Assembly (NCBI GenBank): GCA_038049695.1
Contig: CP142453.1
Span: forward strand, 14,822,001-14,886,000
Origin: Cinnamomum chago
Taxonomy: Eukaryota; Streptophyta; Magnoliopsida; Laurales; Lauraceae
DNA: 64,000 nucleotides
Reading direction: 5' to 3'
The notes beneath the pieces are model-generated. The model saw only the letters and a program-made list of their open reading frames with translations. It was not told the origin of the DNA and made no database searches. Positions 59,417-64,000 of the stretch are shown here, piece after piece. The translations under genes and the position numbers were made by a program. Numbering within the stretch: the first letter of the stretch is position 1; each line of letters opens with the position of its first letter.

Positions 59417-62400
59417 AATTAATAAATTCTCTTTCTTTTAATTAAAAGAATTATAAGATAACTAGTTTCAAACTCTAACTGGACTCATATCTATATAACT
59501 CTTTTGATGTGTTCTTAATTCTCAACTCTTAAATCCATCACTATATACAACTGGCACCAAACCAAAAGAGTATAATGAGCCTGCTTGATTGGGAATTTAG
59601 CTTGACCTGTACCAAACCCGACCTCTGTTGTTGTTGTCGAGACCGTATTCCTGTTCGACCCAGACATACCACCTTCCATCATCACCTTCAAATTATGAAT
59701 GGGCCCCGCATGTGCCTGTTGATCCACCAACAAGTCTATCATGCTGTTGTACCCACTTGGAGAAAATGACTACTTCAACCCTGTATAATGTGGAACAAGG
59801 AGAATTGTCAATAGTCCTGGTAGTGGGGGCCTGCACATGCAAACCACGTTAGATGTGATGGACACATCCATGTGCAGATAGGAACAACCCATTTAGCTGA
59901 CTCACAAGGAGAAGACATATAAGTGTAGCCAACCAGGCATGTCTAATGCAGAGAGTAGGACATTTATTTCTCATGCCTTTTCCCATTGCTTTGTGGAAAC
60001 AAGGTCATAATTTTGATAGGGACCCATTTCTCCTACTATCATTCATGATCATCATGGAAAGATGCTCAACTTTATTGTCCCAATTCCACTTTGTTATAGA
60101 AATTTCCGAGGTCGAAAAGCCTAGATGAGAAAAGGGAGGGGTCTACCATTACTATTCCTCAATTTAATCTTGGGACAAGGATAGAGAGAAATCATGTGGA
60201 AATCTTCCTGGGTGAGACACTGAATTGATTTGTAGGAACCCACCACTCATCTATATTTTCCAAGGCTTAAGAAATTGAAGAAGAAAGAAAGCATCTATTC
60301 CTTCCCCCTTATGTTACGCCATAACTTTGGCTGCTCTCTGTATATAATCAGTCTACAACAATGAAATATACTTCAGGTCATGCAGACTATCAGTAGAAGC
60401 TTGTCAAATCAAATTTTAAAGTCATCTTTCAATGCTTGAATTTTTATGTAGTATTGCTATTATTTGAAGAAAAATGTAAACTTCCAACCAAAGGTTTTTA
60501 TGCTTTTCCATTCACTCTATTTTTTTTCTCTTTGCTTTTGAATAGAGAAAAAGGAATCATGAAACAGGGAGGAATATTCAAAGTAGGTTAAAGTTTAAGA
60601 AACGTGCCACATGAAAATGGGGATCCAGGCATTCCTACTTTTATCTATCATCTGTGAATTAAGATACATTTGATGAAAATGAAAATAGCCCAAAGGTTCA
60701 TAAGTATTCAAAAGTTTAATTAGACCTACAAACTTATAGCTGATAAGAAAGACCAAAGAGAGGGGAAGATTCAACTTTAGAATACAAAGAGACATAGTAT
60801 AGACATAATAGAGTGTTTGGGATAGAACTGGTCCCTCAATATCCAATTACCAAGCAGACCCAAACTGAATTAACCCACTTTTTTGTTCAGATTCGGATCG
60901 AGTTGGCCATGGGCTTCATGGTTCATACTCAAAGACCCAAATGGCCAAATACCTAATTGCCAGGATCATGTATTTTATACTAATATGTGTGTGTTATGTT
61001 AGAGAGTACTATAGAAGTATATATGTCCATGTTTTGAGAGTTTAGACTCGATTCATATCTGGATTGAGGCCCTTTTATTAAGGTCCATGTCTACATTTCA
61101 GAATCCTGCAACATTGAGTAAGGCTTCCTGAGTGCAGATATGATGATAGAGGACCCCATAAAGACAAATACCATCCCTATCATGCATGACCAAGCGAATA
61201 AATGATAAGAGATATGATGACATTAAGCTCATTCTTACCACCTGCTTAATTGTGAGGCCTGCCTTTGTTTTATCCATTCTATTCATATTAGATGCTCTGC
61301 CCTGTATATCTCTTGGCCCAATTTTGCTCTCAAGTAAATTGCATTGTTAAATTGAACATCTCTGTAGCAGATAATAATCTAATCACACAAAACCCCTATA
61401 GTGATGGATCAACCTCTTCTGAAACATCAAGTAAATGATAAATTAAGTTACGCGCATATGTAGTTAGTAGAGCTAGCCACGTTTCGACCCGGCCCATCAA
61501 GCCTTTGAGCGTAGCACAGCATGCCGAGCTCCCCAAACCCATGGATCAGCATCCTCCAAGAATCAGATTAATAATGAAATTAAGTCACTGTGAAAATATA
61601 TCTACTGGGCAGGCAATGGGTAAATTACCCCGTTGGGCTTTTGAGCCAGACCTCCTTCAGACTCGGGTCGGATTTTTTTATTTTTATTTTAAGGTTTATG
61701 GGTCAGGTCCAGGCCTAAAAGATAAGTGCCGGGCCTGGGCTTGTACTTCAAAGCCAGTTAGTCTGGTCTACTGTATTGCTCTATATAAAGGGATAATTGA
61801 AATGTATCATTACATTTTAGCATCATCATATTGCATCATGATATTACCATTTGCTATTATCCTATGACAAACTATTTTCAATATTCAATGCTTGTGCGGC
61901 TTACCATCTTCAACATCATTATAGCTTTATGAATTTAACAAAGCACTGGCTGAACATTGCACTTGCTTGGCATCTTCCTTTTTTTTGTGGCAGTCTCATG
62001 ACTATTTCAATTGTTGTCACTTGGCATCTGTCACTTCCAAGCCTAAAGTCTAAAGAGCCCAAAAGGAGAATATAAAGTCTCACGTTAGAATTTGAGTTCA
62101 CTTTGAGAAAGTAGCACTCGACCAGTCCAGTTAAAAAAGGATACATTTATCCCAAATTATGGTTTATGGTCTATAGATGAGGATACTTATTCTGACAAAT
62201 TTAAAACCAATGGGAGGTTGAGATTCAAGCATAGCTATCAGCTAGAGTACAAAGAAGGTTGGCCCAATGACACAGTATAGTTGATATTTTGAAAATATTG
62301 CAACATTAACAGTAGAAGATTTCAATTGCTTGTCAATATTTTGGTACTCTCAAAACATCAACAAAATTGAAAATGTTGGTAATGTAGTGCAAAAGATCAC

Positions 62401-64000
62401 AAAAACTATTGGAATAAAATGGAAATGACTATAAATATGTATTTAAAGAAAATATTTAAATGTAGTCCATATTTAATTATACTTTTAGAATTTTTATTAT
62501 GTAGAGATGATTTATTTTTGACAACATATACCCAGTAATATACTAAGAAAACACCTCAAATATATAATGATAATTTACCCAGAACAATGTTTAAGACACT
62601 AATCAGCAATTGGGGTCTGTTAGATGGTACGAATTTAAGGTAGTCTTCTCCAGAGAGTTTCAAAAGCACTCAAATTCTTGTCACAAACCAAATCATTGGG
62701 ATTTTCCTGAATTCCAGCAAACAAACAGGTCCCATTTGATTTTTGGAATTTTTGTTTTTTTTTTTTTCTGTAGCTGATTTTGGAGTCCATCAATCCAATT
62801 TCAGTATAACTGAGATTTCAGAGAATATAGAATGAAGGTTTGATTAGCATTTGGGATCTTAATACATTAGGACCTTAAAATAACAAATTTCAGTTATCAG
62901 ACCCATTACCTTACAATTGTCTGCTAACAGAAGCAGTTATAGTCTGTTAGACAATCGAATCAGTGGGCCACACTTGTTACTATCCGATCAAGGCGAGCAA
63001 TCCCACCGTATGGTGCGGGCAATGTCAATGATGTGATGACCAACACGGAATCCTACTATCAATTGTGACTTTTGGGCAGATAGCATTCTCAAGTTGTGGT
63101 CCACCGAATTTCCTGACCTGATCATACCTTTCCCTCCAAACATGTGATGAGCGATATACACTTACGTGTTAATGTTTCTAATTTTGACAATGAAGTTTTC
63201 CAGCTGACTTTGGTCAGTTGGATACCACCCACCCACCAGGCACAGTTGGATGATTGGGTATGTTTGTGCAGCACTGTGGAAAATCGATTTTTTTAACAGC
63301 TTTGTCTCCATTATCTTTATTATCATAGCTTTGTTCCAACTACGTCGATGGACTAGTCTCTAGAGATTATATGTAAACGCTACTGTCCACATGCACAAGG
63401 TAAAACCACGGGAGGTGGCCAATTATATGAATTCCGTTTCTCCATTTCAATCTATCTAAACATTCCGACTCACTCTAATAGAAATCGTTTTTTTTTTTTT
63501 TCCAGAACTTAAAAAAAATGTTTATTTTTCAACTTTTCCCCAACCAATTGACCAATCGTGTGATTTTCTCCCTGTGAAAAGGCATTTTTATTTTCCATAC
63601 TTGTTTTTGCCGAAAATGTGGCTACATAAACATGCCCTTTAGATGGAAGAAATGAAGGCTGAGAAAATTCTCAAGTTTGAACTTGCATAAGTTTTTTACC
63701 TTATTTTCTCCCATTTTCTCTCCTCTTTCTTTTTTTTTTTTTTTTTTTTTTGTGGGGTGGGGGTGGGCTCGGGCTCTTAATGAGATAACGTTACCCCATC
63801 TTGTTTTTCTAATTTATCAATAATATTGATATGTTGTTTCATAAGTTACAATGAGATCAAATAAAAATGAATATGTTATTTTGCTTATAAGTAATGGACA
63901 CGAAATCTGGTCAGGGGCCTATTATTTGGACCTGAACCAAGGACTCACCTAATAATATAACAGGTTCTACATCATCTACCCAAACCCAGATAAATGCAAC

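Larger units (their letters stand above)
46800..64000. other. Gene-free 17-kb region
   Basis: No coding region or RNA gene I can support. Listed inside it are a SINE, three MITEs, a possible solo LTR, a G-box cluster and simple repeats. Two retroposon-tail fragments (52405-52505 and 63325-63480) resemble the one at 2222. The longest frames (for example 56545-56862, minus) match no family and lack splice or codon support. Confidence 0.6.

Overview
This is nuclear DNA of a flowering plant. It is AT-rich, its genes are split by introns with ordinary plant splice signals, two of the gene families (DUF936 and FLZ zinc finger) are known only from land plants, and the space between genes is filled with small transposable elements. 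The sequence alone does not identify the species. No bacterial, viral or organellar gene block is present.

All four protein genes I can support lie on the minus strand. From low to high coordinate they are: a DUF936 protein (424-4215, 4 exons, 729 aa); cofactor-independent phosphoglycerate mutase (6279-24386 plus a leader exon near 25.7 kb, 9 coding exons, 559 aa); an FCS-like zinc finger protein (33746-35619, 2 exons, 142 aa); and a LURP-one-related protein (45337-46659, 2 exons, 196 aa). One tRNA-Ala(AGC) gene lies on the plus strand at 39612-39684. For every protein gene I joined the exons at readable splice sites and checked that the phases close. The four genes have unrelated roles: unknown, glycolysis, SnRK1-type signalling adaptor, and defence-associated LOR fold. 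There is no sign that they work as a unit.

The most striking structure is in coding intron 4 of the phosphoglycerate mutase gene (8,068 bp). It is a 4,990-bp tandem retroelement array at 14189-19178. Four 316-bp LTRs alternate with three 1,242-bp internal domains, at an exact period of 1,558 bp. Each unit has a tRNA-iMet-type primer binding site, a polypurine tract, and a gag-like frame followed by what looks like a short pol C-terminal remnant; no protease, RT or integrase is present. The array lies in the same orientation as the host gene, so four sense polyadenylation-like signals fall inside the pre-mRNA. A near 5-bp target duplication flanks the whole array, so it entered as one insertion and then expanded.

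Elsewhere the window holds several defined small DNA transposons: a hAT-type MITE with a perfect 8-bp target duplication, a Mutator-type MITE with a perfect 9-bp duplication, a 620-bp element with long terminal inverted repeats, and three Harbinger-type elements with TTA/TAA duplications. It also holds a tRNA-derived SINE family of at least five copies, and assorted tandem duplications. The last 17 kb (46.8-64.0 kb) has no gene I can support.
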